A stretch of DNA of 64,000 bases from Devosia salina. Lineage in GTDB: Bacteria > Pseudomonadota > Alphaproteobacteria > Rhizobiales > Devosiaceae. The translations under genes and the position numbers were made by a program. This document shows positions 1 through 8,754 of the stretch, in pieces; within the stretch, counting starts at the first letter, position 1, and the number at the start of each line of letters is the position of its first letter. The stretch is from the NCBI RefSeq assembly GCF_019504385.1, contig NZ_CP080590.1, positions 2,646,001-2,710,000 of the forward strand, given 5' to 3'. A model generated the notes under the pieces. It was not told where the DNA came from, did no database searches, and saw only the letters and a list, made by a program, of their open reading frames with translations.

Positions 1-1277
1 TCGACGCTGGTACGGCGCGTCAGCATGGTTCCCAAGAAATTGCGCAGGGGCAGGTAGAACAGCGCCACCGCAAGCAAGGCTAGCCCAAAGGCCGGGACGC
101 GCTCGATGGCAATGCCATAGATCAGCAGGGCATCAAGGGCGATCAGCAGCATCCCGCCCAACAGGTAAGAGACGAGGCGAAACGACCATATCCCCAGATC
201 GAACAGCCGGTAGCGCGCAACCGCGATGGCGATGCCGCAATAGATGATCAGGATGATGCCGAAGGCATGCGCCTGACGGGTTTGCGGCTCTACACCCAGC
301 ATGGCAGGCACGGCTATGGTAAAAACAAAAACGCTGGTACCCAAGAGGATGGAAAGGCCGAACCAGCCAAGCGCCGCCCGCGCAAGCGGAGCGCGACGAG
401 AGGCGAAAAGCTGGAAGACCACCAGCGCCAGAATGATGCAAAATTGGCCGAGCATCGGTCCATAGGAGCCGATGGCCTGCGAGGGCATCAATTGCAGCAG
501 CTGTGCCCCCACCAGGCCAAACCCGATCACCCATACCCCAAGAATGATCCAGGCTCCGCCAATCCGTTTTGGATAGCTCAACAGGAGACTGATCAGCGCA
601 AGGCCGAAGATATTGGTGCCCAAATAGTTTCCGGCATTCAGGGCCCTGAACAATCCGGCGTCCAGCGCCAGCTCCCGCGTGCTGTAGACTGCGGCACTTA
701 GCGCGGAGGCCATCAGCCCAAATCCGGAGATGGCCAAAAACACGCTCGGCCTGTCGCGCTTGAGCGCCCAGACCCAACCGCCAACAATGGCGCCGGCGCC
801 ACCCACGAATAGCTGCAGCCAGAATTCGAATGGCAGCGACCATGCCGGCCGACCCGCATAGGGGGCAATTGTTACCTGTTGAGCAGCCAGATTTTCGTCA
901 GACCAGTCGATCACGACCTGAGGCAGCGCCAAGGTTGCCGAGATTTCGGCTTGTCGAGCGCGGAATGCATTGAGCAGCTCATAGCTCGACAGCGTGTCGG
1001 GCTCTTCGATGACATCGCCAGCCCTGAGTTCGGTCGTGCCGATATGCGTGATCCGGACGCCGGAACGTAACTCTGCCGGCAGATCGGTTCGCTGCACTTC
1101 GACCAGGCCAACCAGTCCATCGTCACCCGCGCGCATCACCAGACCCAGCCAGGGCTGTGCCGTTGCGAGCCAGAGCGCAGCTAGCGCCGAAATGGCAAAG
1201 ATCCCAATGGCGGCCAGCAGGCGCGCCATTGGCGGCAGTCGCAATTGTGCTTCTGATGACACCATCTTCAGACCCAT
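1..1277 (-). CDS. Polytopic membrane sensor, N-terminal part (runs off left edge)
   Basis: About 425 codons of an open frame enter from the left edge, so the C-terminal half is missing. The ATG complementary to 1275-1277 is taken as start because GGAG lies 8 bases before it. One membrane helix (about residues 18-40) is followed by a roughly 105-residue outer segment that reads like a PDZ-type fold, then seven or eight more hydrophobic helices up to the edge. A helix, an outer PDZ-like domain and a helix bundle is the layout of ComP-type sensor kinases; the kinase part would lie outside the window, so signalling is inference. It is divergent from the secreted-protein genes starting at 1393. 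Confidence 0.6.
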   Translation of the reverse strand, partial: MGLKMVSSEAQLRLPPMARLLAAIGIFAISALAALWLATAQPWLGLVMRAGDDGLVGLVEVQRTDLPAELRSGVRITHIGTTELRAGDVIEEPDTLSSYELLNAFRARQAEISATLALPQVVIDWSDENLAAQQVTIAPYAGRPAWSLPFEFWLQLFVGGAGAIVGGWVWALKRDRPSVFLAISGFGLMASALSAAVYSTRELALDAGLFRALNAGNYLGTNIFGLALISLLLSYPKRIGGAWIILGVWVIGFGLVGAQLLQLMPSQAIGSYGPMLGQFCIILALVVFQLFASRRAPLARAALGWFGLSILLGTSVFVFTIAVPAMLGVEPQTRQAHAFGIILIIYCGIAIAVARYRLFDLGIWSFRLVSYLLGGMLLIALDALLIYGIAIERVPAFGLALLAVALFYLPLRNFLGTMLTRRTSV

Positions 1278-1392
1278 ACTGCCACTCCGCTGCCCCGGCA
1301 TCATCCTCCGAACCGGGGATGCCATGGACGCGGCAAACTGTATAGAGCCTGCACTGGTCGATGGACCTCAGGACCGCTTGGGAGATCTCCAG

Positions 1393-1848
1393 ATGCGCAT
1401 GGCGACTAAGTTATCTCGAAAACTGCTGTTGGCTCTTCTGTTGGGCCTAGTGGCATTGATTGTGCTGATACCAGCGTCCAAAGCCCTCGAATTTCCGCGC
1501 GAAGGCGTGCCGGAAATACCCAATGGCGTCGCCGCGCCCTTTGCTGGCCGTTGGTGGCTGGGGTTTCCCGAAGGTGCCGGCACCATAAATGGTGAGCCGG
1601 TCGTCAATTGCGGGTCGGCCGTGGAGCTGCGCCCCAATGGTGAGGATAAACTGGTCTATCGATCGCCATCGGGCGTCGAGGCAAGATTTGAACTGATGTC
1701 TTTTGCCGGGCGAACAACCTGGCTGCCCGAATGGGGTGAAAGCAGCATCGCCGTATGGACGAACAGTGACGAGTTCTTCGTTTATTCCGTCGACCTCACA
1801 ACCGGAAAGGCCCGCTGGGATAACCCCACGGTGTTCCGTCGATGCTGA
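1393..1848 (+). CDS. Secreted or membrane-anchored protein of unknown function
   Basis: 151 residues. Start ATG at 1393 is preceded by GGGAG; longer upstream reading would overlap the divergent sensor gene. Residues 1-30 form a signal peptide or anchor with a long hydrophobic core (KLLLALLLGLVALIVLIP). The mature part is small, with paired Trp (GRWWLGFPEG) and single Cys residues near the middle and at the extreme C-terminus (FRRC), which could form a disulphide. Its last codons overlap the start of the next gene by 7 bp, so the two are probably co-translated. I do not recognise the family. Confidence 0.6.
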   Translation: MRMATKLSRKLLLALLLGLVALIVLIPASKALEFPREGVPEIPNGVAAPFAGRWWLGFPEGAGTINGEPVVNCGSAVELRPNGEDKLVYRSPSGVEARFELMSFAGRTTWLPEWGESSIAVWTNSDEFFVYSVDLTTGKARWDNPTVFRRC

Positions 1849-2666
1849 GGCAATCCAGACTTTTAGTGCAAACGCAGTCCTGTCTTCTGGCGCTTCTGGT
1901 ATCAGCAACGGCTTCAGCCATGGTTGTGGGTGGGGAGCCCTATGCACCACCAAACCTGGCGCCAGCGGACGCGGTAGTACCGCCTGCTGACCTGATCGAA
2001 GCGGCAACCGCGTTGCTCGTTGCCTCGCGCAATGACGACCGCGCAGCGATTGCTGCCCGGCTTGCGCCCCAGCCCACGCTTATAGACGGCGCGCTGGAAC
2101 TGGGTCTGCCGAGGCGGACCGAAACGATCGGCCCCTTCAAGCGTGTCGATGAGGCTCTCGTCGCCCTGGCTGACAATATTGGTGGAACTTATGAACAGCC
2201 ATTCGATGGCAGCGATGTCACCCCCTTTGCCGTCGCGGCGGAGCTCGACTTTATCATCTCCTCGATCATCGACGGCCAGGAATGGGGCCGCGACCCGCTG
2301 CTGGAAGGTGCGATCTGCACCTATGCCTTCCGGGTCTTCGACCAGCGGGCCGTAGCCGCCCTGGGCGAGCGGCTGGATATACAGACCTCAAGCTTTTTCT
2401 TCGTCGAAGCGCCCACCGCAGTTCTCTCAAAGCCCAGCTCCGATGCTGCCGTAGCGGCGACGCTGGAACCGGATCTGCTATACGCCCTGGACTATAACAC
2501 CGACGCACCCGGCAGCTGGATCGCGGTGCATTTGCCGGAGGGCGGCTCAGGTTTCCTGGACTTTGAAACCAGTGTGATCAGCAAGCCATATGCCAGCGGC
2601 ATCTGCTTCACCCGGGATGCAAGCGCATCGTGGAAAATGTCGGCACAGACGGCGACCAATCAATAG
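1842..2666 (+). CDS. Secreted SH3-like domain protein
   Basis: 274 residues with a clear N-terminal signal peptide (hydrophobic core to about residue 26, SATASA-type cleavage). Residues about 190-250 read like a bacterial SH3 domain: a Lys-Pro-Ser-x-Asp stretch, an LxxxLDY strand, WIAVHLPEG and GFLDF, typical of SH3b modules that bind peptidoglycan or partner proteins. The central part (residues 40-190) is not recognised. It overlaps the preceding small secreted protein gene and precedes another secreted protein gene, suggesting a three-gene envelope operon. The function is unknown. Confidence 0.6.
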   Translation: MLRQSRLLVQTQSCLLALLVSATASAMVVGGEPYAPPNLAPADAVVPPADLIEAATALLVASRNDDRAAIAARLAPQPTLIDGALELGLPRRTETIGPFKRVDEALVALADNIGGTYEQPFDGSDVTPFAVAAELDFIISSIIDGQEWGRDPLLEGAICTYAFRVFDQRAVAALGERLDIQTSSFFFVEAPTAVLSKPSSDAAVAATLEPDLLYALDYNTDAPGSWIAVHLPEGGSGFLDFETSVISKPYASGICFTRDASASWKMSAQTATNQ

Positions 2667-2809
2667 CCGGCATCTGTCCAGCCCTCTCCACCACGCGGCT
2701 TGCAAGTCGCGGGAGCATGTTCGCTTGCCCCCCGAACAGGGGATGGTGCTGGCACGGGATAGCGGCCAGATGGGTAGCGGTAGCTGCTATGCGCGGGGAG
2801 ATGAGAACA

Positions 2810-4471
2810 ATGATACATCGGTTGACATGGTTCGCTACTGCGCTGGTTGCTATGTTGACGGTGGCAGAAGCCGCGCCAGGACCCGGCGCTATCTCTCAGC
2901 CCCAGCGTCCTCCTGCCGCGCACCAGGCTCCTCTCGAAGCGCTTGTACCGGCCATGGACAAGCCAGGTGCGATCCGGGACCTTGTATCGCAGGATAGCCA
3001 AGCCGTGTCCGACCCAAATTCTGCGTCCACCAGCCCTGCCCCCGCCATTCCGCCAGTCGAGCAGATGGCTCTCGACCCGCTGGCATTCAATTCCTGGTGT
3101 TTCAACGTCATGGCCAATCAGGGGGCTCGATTTGGCTTTGCGGACGGCGCGGCACGTATGCAGGCCGCCTTCGCAACGGCTGATGCAGCCGCGCGGTTTG
3201 TGCGGTTGGGCGAAGCCGCCGGCGTCGAGCAGGCTGCTCTCGTCGCCTATGACCAGGACATGGTGGTCAAGACTGCTTCTGCCGCAGAGCGAGCGAACGG
3301 TGGCACACTGACCGGCGCAGAACGGATGCTTTATGACGCCTGTATGGCCAAGGGGCTAAGCGGTATGCGGAACAAGGCGCTTTATGTCGACCCATACGAG
3401 AACATGCACCAGCGGCTGTGGTGTGGCGACACGCTGACTATTCTGGAACAGCGCGGTAAATTGGAGGGCACCGCCGAGCAGCTTGCAGACGCGAAAGTGG
3501 CAATGGGCGCGGCGGAATTTATGCGAACGGAGATTTTCGAATTTTTCGGCGTTCCGGCCAGCGACAATGACATGCTGCGTATGGGCTATCTTTACCTGGC
3601 GCTCGCCCAAGTTGAAGCCTTCACCCAGTCCGGGGACCGGGGCAAGTTCGAAGCTGATCCGATCAGCTGCCTTAGCCTCGCGCCGACTGATCTCGGCGAC
3701 AATATACCCGATCCGGAGCAGTCGACGCCGGACCGTCCCGTTCTCACGGCAGCGGGCTGGGACTATCCGCTGAGTGCTGACTTCCGGTTCAACGCCTGGT
3801 GCTATGGGGCCATGCACTACATCACTGACGGCAATATGCCGGCATATAGCAAGCTGAGTGTTTCAGAGGCGACGGACCTGATTGGGGACCTGCATTTCAG
3901 GATGTTGCGCGAAGCCAAGGGGCTGGGCTTTAGCGAGGAAACGCTCGCAGAAGTAGAGGTGGAGTCCTATCATCAGGCCGCCTACGAATTCGCGCGCCCA
4001 CTCACAAACGCGGGTGAGTCCCCACTGTCATATGACTACGAATCGTGCGCGCGCGCCGCAGTCGATGTCGGCGCATTGCTTGATGTCGACAGCCTTCAAG
4101 CCATGGTGGATTCCTCGTCAGCCTCAGCACCCGAACCTGCATCATCGGACGCTGCGCCCGACAGCGAGTTGGACGATATTGTATGGTGCATCGCCGGTCT
4201 TGAGCGGGTGCTAGGAAGCGAAACCGACCGCGAAAAGCGATCGGCGCTCAGGGACGGTATGGAGTCGCTGACCAACAGAGCCGCCTGGCTTGGGAGCGAA
4301 CTGGGGCTGGCCCGCGAGGCGGTCATGGAACGCGTAACCGACATAAAGCCGGTCGTGGACGAGCAAATTGACGAGCTTCGACGTAATGACGGCAAGCGAA
4401 TGATCGCCTTCTGCCTCGAACGCGCCGTGGGCGGCTACGCGGAAGAGTTCTACGACTGGGTGGAGCCGTGA
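2810..4471 (+). CDS. Secreted four-repeat Trp-Cys protein, unknown function
   Basis: 553 residues. The frame is open further upstream, but the ATG at 2810 has GGGGAG 9 bases before it and begins a good signal peptide (MIHRLTWFATALVAML...AEA), so that start is chosen. The mature protein holds four repeats, each opening with Trp-Cys and closing with a Cys: C97-C178, C205-C287, C331-C413 and C460-C535, a spacing of 81, 82, 82 and 75 residues. Each repeat is mostly helical with acidic faces. A Pro/Ser/Ala-rich stretch (about 28-90) and a second one before repeat 4 act as linkers. Four internal disulphides in the periplasm are likely (inference). I do not recognise the family. Confidence 0.65.
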   Translation: MIHRLTWFATALVAMLTVAEAAPGPGAISQPQRPPAAHQAPLEALVPAMDKPGAIRDLVSQDSQAVSDPNSASTSPAPAIPPVEQMALDPLAFNSWCFNVMANQGARFGFADGAARMQAAFATADAAARFVRLGEAAGVEQAALVAYDQDMVVKTASAAERANGGTLTGAERMLYDACMAKGLSGMRNKALYVDPYENMHQRLWCGDTLTILEQRGKLEGTAEQLADAKVAMGAAEFMRTEIFEFFGVPASDNDMLRMGYLYLALAQVEAFTQSGDRGKFEADPISCLSLAPTDLGDNIPDPEQSTPDRPVLTAAGWDYPLSADFRFNAWCYGAMHYITDGNMPAYSKLSVSEATDLIGDLHFRMLREAKGLGFSEETLAEVEVESYHQAAYEFARPLTNAGESPLSYDYESCARAAVDVGALLDVDSLQAMVDSSSASAPEPASSDAAPDSELDDIVWCIAGLERVLGSETDREKRSALRDGMESLTNRAAWLGSELGLAREAVMERVTDIKPVVDEQIDELRRNDGKRMIAFCLERAVGGYAEEFYDWVEP

Positions 4472-4499
4472 CCCAACAGGACCGGTCGCGTATTTGTCG

Positions 4500-4892
4500 C
4501 TAGGGCATTATGAGGCCGCGTGAAATCGCCTTCGCCAATGCCTGCTCCCGCGTCTGAGCATTGAGCTTGGTTCGAGCCCCCCTAACATGCAATTCCACCG
4601 TAGCCGGTTTTATACCCAGCCGGTCTGCGATCTGTTGGGTCCGCAAGCCAGCGGCGAGGTAAGCAAGACAATCATGCTCACGCGGCGACAGGGCCGGACA
4701 CATCTCGTCATCATCACAGGCTCGCAGCACCTTCATGCGTTCGTGGGCATAGAGTGCGGCGACGCGCAGGCTGTCGCCATGCTCCTTGCGGATGGCCTCC
4801 ACGTCGGATCGTGACAGGGTAGACCCGATATTCCATCCGCCCATGCCCTGCTGATCGGCCTTGTGGAATGTACAGGAGAAGCCGGCGCGCAT
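4500..4892 (-). CDS. LuxR-type HTH regulator lacking half of its sensor domain
   Basis: 130 residues. The C-terminal 65 residues are a textbook LuxR/GerE helix-turn-helix (LSPREHDCLAYLAAGL, then QQIADRLGIKPATVELHV, then a recognition-helix tail). The first 60 residues resemble only the distal part of a LuxR autoinducer-binding domain (GGWNIGSTLS...VAALYAHERM). Normal members are about 230-250 residues, so about 100 N-terminal residues are missing; an in-frame TGA stands three codons upstream of the ATG. It may be a decayed gene or a signal-independent DNA-binding remnant. It is convergent with the repeat-protein gene ending at 4471. Confidence 0.6.
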   Translation of the reverse strand: MRAGFSCTFHKADQQGMGGWNIGSTLSRSDVEAIRKEHGDSLRVAALYAHERMKVLRACDDDEMCPALSPREHDCLAYLAAGLRTQQIADRLGIKPATVELHVRGARTKLNAQTREQALAKAISRGLIMP

Positions 4893-5284
4893 ACCGGCTC
4901 ATACTCCAGATTGAAGCCAGGCGAACTTGGGTGGGAACTTCTTACAAAAAGCTGAAATGGCCGAATAAGGGGATCGCTGAGCCAAGCTTGCGGCGGTGAT
5001 CGCATCTTGAGGTATGTCCGCGCGAACTAGCAGACGAAAGTCTGCTAACCGATTATGGCCGTTCAAGAGAAGACGGTCATCAAACCACCCCGATTGTGGG
5101 CGTTGCTAAAACCGGAGCGGACGGACCGCTTTCTGGAAATCGAAATGACAGGCTGAGCGGCAGGAATGGGGCGCCTCGCTGACGAGCGGCCGGGAGCTAA
5201 CAATAGCCGTTCCGGCGCTTTGTGAGTTAGGAGCAACCATTAGTGAGCATAGTCGACTGCGCAGAACAACTGTTGGCGCTTTAA
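4893..5284. other. Gene-free stretch with a copy of a short dispersed repeat
   Basis: No convincing reading frame or RNA gene. At 5163-5174 it holds GGAATGGGGCGC, the core of the repeat seen more fully at 15539-15558 and 27813-27832. It probably contains the promoter side of the LuxR remnant and the 3' region of the LacI regulator gene. Nothing else recognisable was seen. Confidence 0.4.
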
Positions 5285-6304
5285 CTAGGACCGGCGGTGG
5301 GTGCTTTCGCGGACGATTAGTTCTGGATCAATGAGGGTCACGCTTGGATCAGGCAAGGGGCCTTGGTTGCCGATGAGTTCGATCAGGCGAGCCACGGCTA
5401 GGTCGGTGATCAGCTTGATCTCATAATTGACGCTGGTGAGCGGGGTGGCCGCATGCTCGGCGAATTCAATATTGTCGAAACCGACGATTGCTACGTCCTC
5501 GGGGACCCTAAGGCCGTTTTTCTGAGTCCAGCGAAGCGCGCCGATTGCCAGGGAGTCGTTAGCCGTAAAAACGGCGGTGGGGCGATCAGCCAGGCGCATC
5601 AGCTTATCCATGGCCCAATACCCCCGAATGACGGAGTGACCTTGCGGGTCGGCAGACAATGCGCGTTCCGGCTCTATGCCCGCCTCGGTGAGCGCGGCGA
5701 CATAACCATCACGCTTTTCGTGATTGCCCATAGGATTGGCGCTGTCGATGATACCGATGCGACTATGACCCATGTCGATCAGATGCCTGACAGCCCGATA
5801 GGCGCCGCGCCGCTCGTCTACTGATACGGCATCCACGCCGGCATCGGGATCGGCCACCAGCAAAACCACCGGATAGTTGGCCTGGCGCAATTGCCTGATA
5901 TGGGCCAGATCGCGGTGACTGCGCGGATAGATGAGCATGCCGTCGACCTGTCGGGACTGGAACATGGCAAAAATGCGCTTTTCCTCGTCCAGGTCATTGT
6001 TCGAAGTGGCAAAGAGCGTCGAGTAGCCACGCTCGGCCAGAGCCAGTTCGATCGATTGCGCAACCTGGGTCAGGGCGGGGTTGGTGATGTCGGTCAGCAC
6101 CAACCCGATAGTCTTGGTTTCGCGACTGACCAGAGATTTCGCCACCTGGTTGGGCATGTAATTGAGATCGCGCGCCGCATCGCGGATACGCATGGCCGTG
6201 TCTGCGGGAATGCGGGGGCTTCCGCGCAGGGCGAGACTGACCGTGTTCACGGAGAAACCGGTCTTGTCCGCAACGTCCTTTAATCGAACAATCGGCCTGC
6301 CCAA
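5285..6304 (-). CDS. LacI-family transcriptional regulator of a sugar module
   Basis: 339 residues, full family length. An N-terminal LacI HTH (VRLKDVADKTGFSVNTVSLA, hinge helix near residue 50-60) is followed by a periplasmic-binding-protein-like sugar-sensing core with typical strands (TIGLVLTDITNP, ...VDGMLIYPRS, ...SRIGIIDS, ...PTAVFTANDSLAIGAL, ...VAIVGFDNIEFA). The start appears to be TTG at 6304. It lies downstream of the VOC and aldo/keto reductase genes on the same strand and divergent from an ABC sugar importer. Two similar 18-bp palindromic sites with central CG (6831-6848, 7802-7819) are its likely operators. The inducer is unknown. Confidence 0.9.
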   Translation of the reverse strand: MGRPIVRLKDVADKTGFSVNTVSLALRGSPRIPADTAMRIRDAARDLNYMPNQVAKSLVSRETKTIGLVLTDITNPALTQVAQSIELALAERGYSTLFATSNNDLDEEKRIFAMFQSRQVDGMLIYPRSHRDLAHIRQLRQANYPVVLLVADPDAGVDAVSVDERRGAYRAVRHLIDMGHSRIGIIDSANPMGNHEKRDGYVAALTEAGIEPERALSADPQGHSVIRGYWAMDKLMRLADRPTAVFTANDSLAIGALRWTQKNGLRVPEDVAIVGFDNIEFAEHAATPLTSVNYEIKLITDLAVARLIELIGNQGPLPDPSVTLIDPELIVRESTHRRS

Positions 6305-6335
6305 CCCGTTCGCCCCCGTTTCCCGACTGAATGGC

Positions 6336-6776
6336 TTATGCGCGCTCGGTACGCAAGCGCCGAATGGCCTGCAATTGCAGGCAGTCTTCGGCCATTTCCA
6401 TCAACTCGATCCGATTGCCATCGGGATCTTCAATCCAGGCCTGCCGATTGCCATCCAGCCCGGGCTTGATTTCCGAGGTGAGGGCGATGCCTGCAGCCTT
6501 GATGCGCTCGCAGGTGCCGTCCAAATCCTCGATGGTGAAGCATGTGTGGTTGACGCCATTGGCATTCCAGCCGGGTGCGCGATCATTTTCTGCGCCTGGG
6601 AAAATCTCCAGATACTGATCGTCGGTGATCCGCAGATAAACCAGCCAGGTTTCGCCATTGTCGTGCTTGAGACGCAACATTTCTGGGAAGCCCAGGCGAT
6701 CGCGATAGAAGTCCAATGACCGGTCCAGGTCTGTGACCTTGATCGCCACATGTCCGATGCCGACAACACCAAGCAT
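6336..6776 (-). CDS. VOC (glyoxalase/bleomycin-resistance fold) family protein
   Basis: 146 residues; start chosen at the ATG of MLGVVGIGHVAIKV because AGGAGG lies directly upstream. The sequence is one VOC domain with two beta-alpha-beta-beta-beta units: GHVAIKVTDLDRSLDFYRDR, then YLEIFPGAEND, VNHTCFTIEDLDGT, and the closing AWIEDPDGNRIELME. His (GHVAI, VNHTCF) and Glu (YLEIF, IELME) positions fit a metal-binding lyase, isomerase or dioxygenase. It sits between the LacI gene and the aldo/keto reductase in one operon, so it probably acts on an intermediate of the same unknown sugar pathway. The substrate cannot be read from the sequence. Confidence 0.85.
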   Translation of the reverse strand: MLGVVGIGHVAIKVTDLDRSLDFYRDRLGFPEMLRLKHDNGETWLVYLRITDDQYLEIFPGAENDRAPGWNANGVNHTCFTIEDLDGTCERIKAAGIALTSEIKPGLDGNRQAWIEDPDGNRIELMEMAEDCLQLQAIRRLRTERA

Positions 6777-6813
6777 AAATTCCTCCTGACCCTTTTGGGT
6801 CGTTGTAAACAAG

Positions 6814-6848
6814 GTCAGCCACGCTGACATTGTATGATCGTTAATACA
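6814..6848 (-). promoter_or_regulatory. Operator candidate and inverted repeat upstream of the VOC gene
   Basis: 6831-6848 reads TGTATGATCGTTAATACA, an imperfect palindrome with central CG, the layout of LacI-family operators; its right half CGTTAATACA matches 9 of 10 bases of CGCTAATACA in the site before the ABC operon. On the minus strand a -10-like TACAAT (6834-6829) overlaps it. Closer to the gene, 6814-6828 is GTCAGC-CAC-GCTGAC, a perfect 6-bp inverted repeat that could be a second protein site or a leader hairpin. Confidence 0.45.
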
Positions 6849-6890
6849 GAGCCTCATCGCAGCTTGGCCATGAGGTGTCAATGCGTGACC

Positions 6891-7703
6891 TCAGTCCCAG
6901 TCCGGACCCCAATCGGGCGCAATGGCGCGCAGATTGCGGTCTCTGGTTTCGATGAGCGATATGTCTTCCGGCGTGAGATTCAGCTGCTGCGCCGCAAAAT
7001 TGGAGCGGATACGTTCCACCTTCCCGGACGTCGGAATGGCCGCATAGCCCTTGGCGAGTTCAAAGGCGAGAGCCAGTTGCTCCGGGGTTGTGGAATAGCG
7101 GTTAGCCATGTCGACCAGCACCGGGTCCTCGCCCAAACGCCCGTGAGCGATCGGCTGGTAGCAGGTGACCAGAATGCCGTGCTCAGCGCAGTAATTCGCC
7201 AATTTCTTGTTTTGAATGAATGGGTTAAGTTCAACCTGGTTGTTGGCGATGCGCCCCTCTCCGGCAACCGAGCGCGCTTCATCGAGCAGCGCAATGGTGA
7301 AGTTGGAGACGCCAATATAGCGAGTCAGACCGCGATCCTGAGCATCAAGAAGCGGCTCGAGATACGTGGCCAGCGGCTGAGCACCGTTGGGCGACGGCCA
7401 GTGCAGCAGGGTCAAATCCACCTGATCGATACCCAGATTGGAGAGGCTGGCTTCGAGAGAAGGAACAACCTTTCCCTCGCCATAGTTCTCGGTGGAAATC
7501 TTGGTTGTCAGAAACACCTCACCGCGCGCCAGACCCGAGCGTCGCAATGCAGTTCCGACCTGGCTTTCCGTATCATAGGTCTGGGCGGTATCAAGATGGC
7601 GGTAACCAATCTCAAGCGCAGCCAGAATGGCCTCGACGCCCTCCTCCTTCCAACGACCATAGGTGCCAAACCCAAGACGCGGCATAACTTCTTGTAAGTT
7701 CAA
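6891..7703 (-). CDS. Aldo/keto reductase
   Basis: 270 residues. A TTG at 7703 is preferred as start because GGAGGAA lies 8 bases before it; reading could begin at TTG 7718. The catalytic tetrad of the AKR superfamily is present: Asp and Tyr in HLDTAQTYDTE, Lys in FLTTKIS, His in LLHWPSP. The NADPH-binding C-terminal segment (AAIPTSGKVERIRSNF) fits the DkgA/YvgN type that reduces sugar ketones or aldehydes. It is the first gene of the minus-strand arm of the sugar module and diverges from the ABC operon; reduction of a keto-sugar or aldehyde intermediate is inferred. Confidence 0.88.
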   Translation of the reverse strand: MNLQEVMPRLGFGTYGRWKEEGVEAILAALEIGYRHLDTAQTYDTESQVGTALRRSGLARGEVFLTTKISTENYGEGKVVPSLEASLSNLGIDQVDLTLLHWPSPNGAQPLATYLEPLLDAQDRGLTRYIGVSNFTIALLDEARSVAGEGRIANNQVELNPFIQNKKLANYCAEHGILVTCYQPIAHGRLGEDPVLVDMANRYSTTPEQLALAFELAKGYAAIPTSGKVERIRSNFAAQQLNLTPEDISLIETRDRNLRAIAPDWGPDWD

Positions 7704-7777
7704 ATCTTTTTCCTCCAATTGGCACCCTTGCCCTGCATGGCGCAGCGTCTTGTTACTGCTCTTTTGCTGCTGGGTAG

Positions 7778-7819
7778 TTGACGCATCAACAATTATGCTC
7801 CTAGATTAACGCTAATACA
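7778..7819 (+). promoter_or_regulatory. Promoter with LacI-type operator for the sugar ABC operon
   Basis: A -35-like TTGACG (7778-7783) stands 18 bp from a -10-like TAGATT (7802-7807). The 18-mer TAGATTAACGCTAATACA (7802-7819) covers the -10 and start region, has the central CG of LacI operators, and shares its right half with the site at 6831-6848. An extra palindrome GTTGACGCATCAAC (7777-7790) covers the -35. Repression by the local LacI regulator is inferred from position and similarity. Confidence 0.5.
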
Positions 7820-7872
7820 ACACCGGAAGAGAACCCGATTACAGGGTCAGCCGGGTCAAAGGGAGGATCTAC

Positions 7873-8754
7873 ATGCGCTGGAGCCGCATTGCGCCCCAAC
7901 TCGCCCTGACGCCGGCCTTGGTGGTCACCGCTGTCGCCTTTGTCGGGTCCATTGGCTGGACCGCCTATCTCTCGCTCACGCGCAGCCGTCGATTGCCCGA
8001 ATATGAAATCGACTGGTCTGAATGGGGCCGCCAATACGACCGTCTGTTCCGCGATGCCGGGTGGGAAATTTCGCTGCGGAACCTCATCGTTCTCGGTCTG
8101 GGCAGCGCACTTGCCATTGTCTTCGGCTTTGTTCTCGCGGCACTGATCGACAAGGAAAAGCGCGGCGAAAGTCTCTTCCGCACCGTATTTCTCTATCCGC
8201 TCGCTGTGTCTTTGATCGTCACGGGCGCCGCATGGCGCTGGATTTTGAACCCGACACTGGGTGCGCAGAGCTTCCTGCGCGGTCTAGGTTGGGATGTGGA
8301 TTTCAATTGGCTCGCCCAAGGCGACACCGCCATGTACGCCATCATTCTTGCTTCGGTCTGGCAAAGCGCAGGCTTCTACATGGCGCTGATGCTGGCAGGC
8401 CTCAAAGGCATCAACTCGGAAATCTGGAGCGCCGCTAAGCTCGATGGCGTGCCGATGTGGCGGGTTTACCTCGAAATCATCATTCCAATGATGAAATTCA
8501 CCTTCATCACCTGCGCCATCCTGCTCTCGCTCGGCGTGATCAAGGCCTATGACGTCGTGGTCGCCATGACCAATGGCGGACCCGGCCAGAGCACTTGGGT
8601 GCCCGCCTATTTCACCATCAACGCACTCTCGGCCAAGTCCAACCTTGGATATGCCTCGGCCGCCGCGGTCATGATGCTCGCCATCACCTTTGTGATCTTC
8701 ATTCCGCTGGTGGCGCTCACTGCCTGGCAGCAACGCAAGCGGGAGGCCGTATAA
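7873..8754 (+). CDS. Sugar ABC transporter permease (MalF/UgpA type)
   Basis: 293 residues, six predicted membrane helices, and the cytoplasmic EAA loop near residue 185-205 (AAKLDGVPMWRVYLEIIIPM) that docks with the ATPase. A long first periplasmic segment precedes helix 2, as in MalF-type carbohydrate-uptake (CUT1) permeases. Start ATG follows AGGGAGG at good spacing. Its stop shares one base with the start of the second permease gene, so the pair is translationally coupled. It forms the inner-membrane channel with the 8754-9689 product. Confidence 0.92.
   Translation: MRWSRIAPQLALTPALVVTAVAFVGSIGWTAYLSLTRSRRLPEYEIDWSEWGRQYDRLFRDAGWEISLRNLIVLGLGSALAIVFGFVLAALIDKEKRGESLFRTVFLYPLAVSLIVTGAAWRWILNPTLGAQSFLRGLGWDVDFNWLAQGDTAMYAIILASVWQSAGFYMALMLAGLKGINSEIWSAAKLDGVPMWRVYLEIIIPMMKFTFITCAILLSLGVIKAYDVVVAMTNGGPGQSTWVPAYFTINALSAKSNLGYASAAAVMMLAITFVIFIPLVALTAWQQRKREAV

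Noticed and set aside
133..843. A 236-codon minus-strand frame at the left edge.
   Set aside because: Its composition (Arg, Trp, His, Cys-rich) is that of an out-of-phase reading. The neighbouring frame gives clean membrane helices and is open to the edge.
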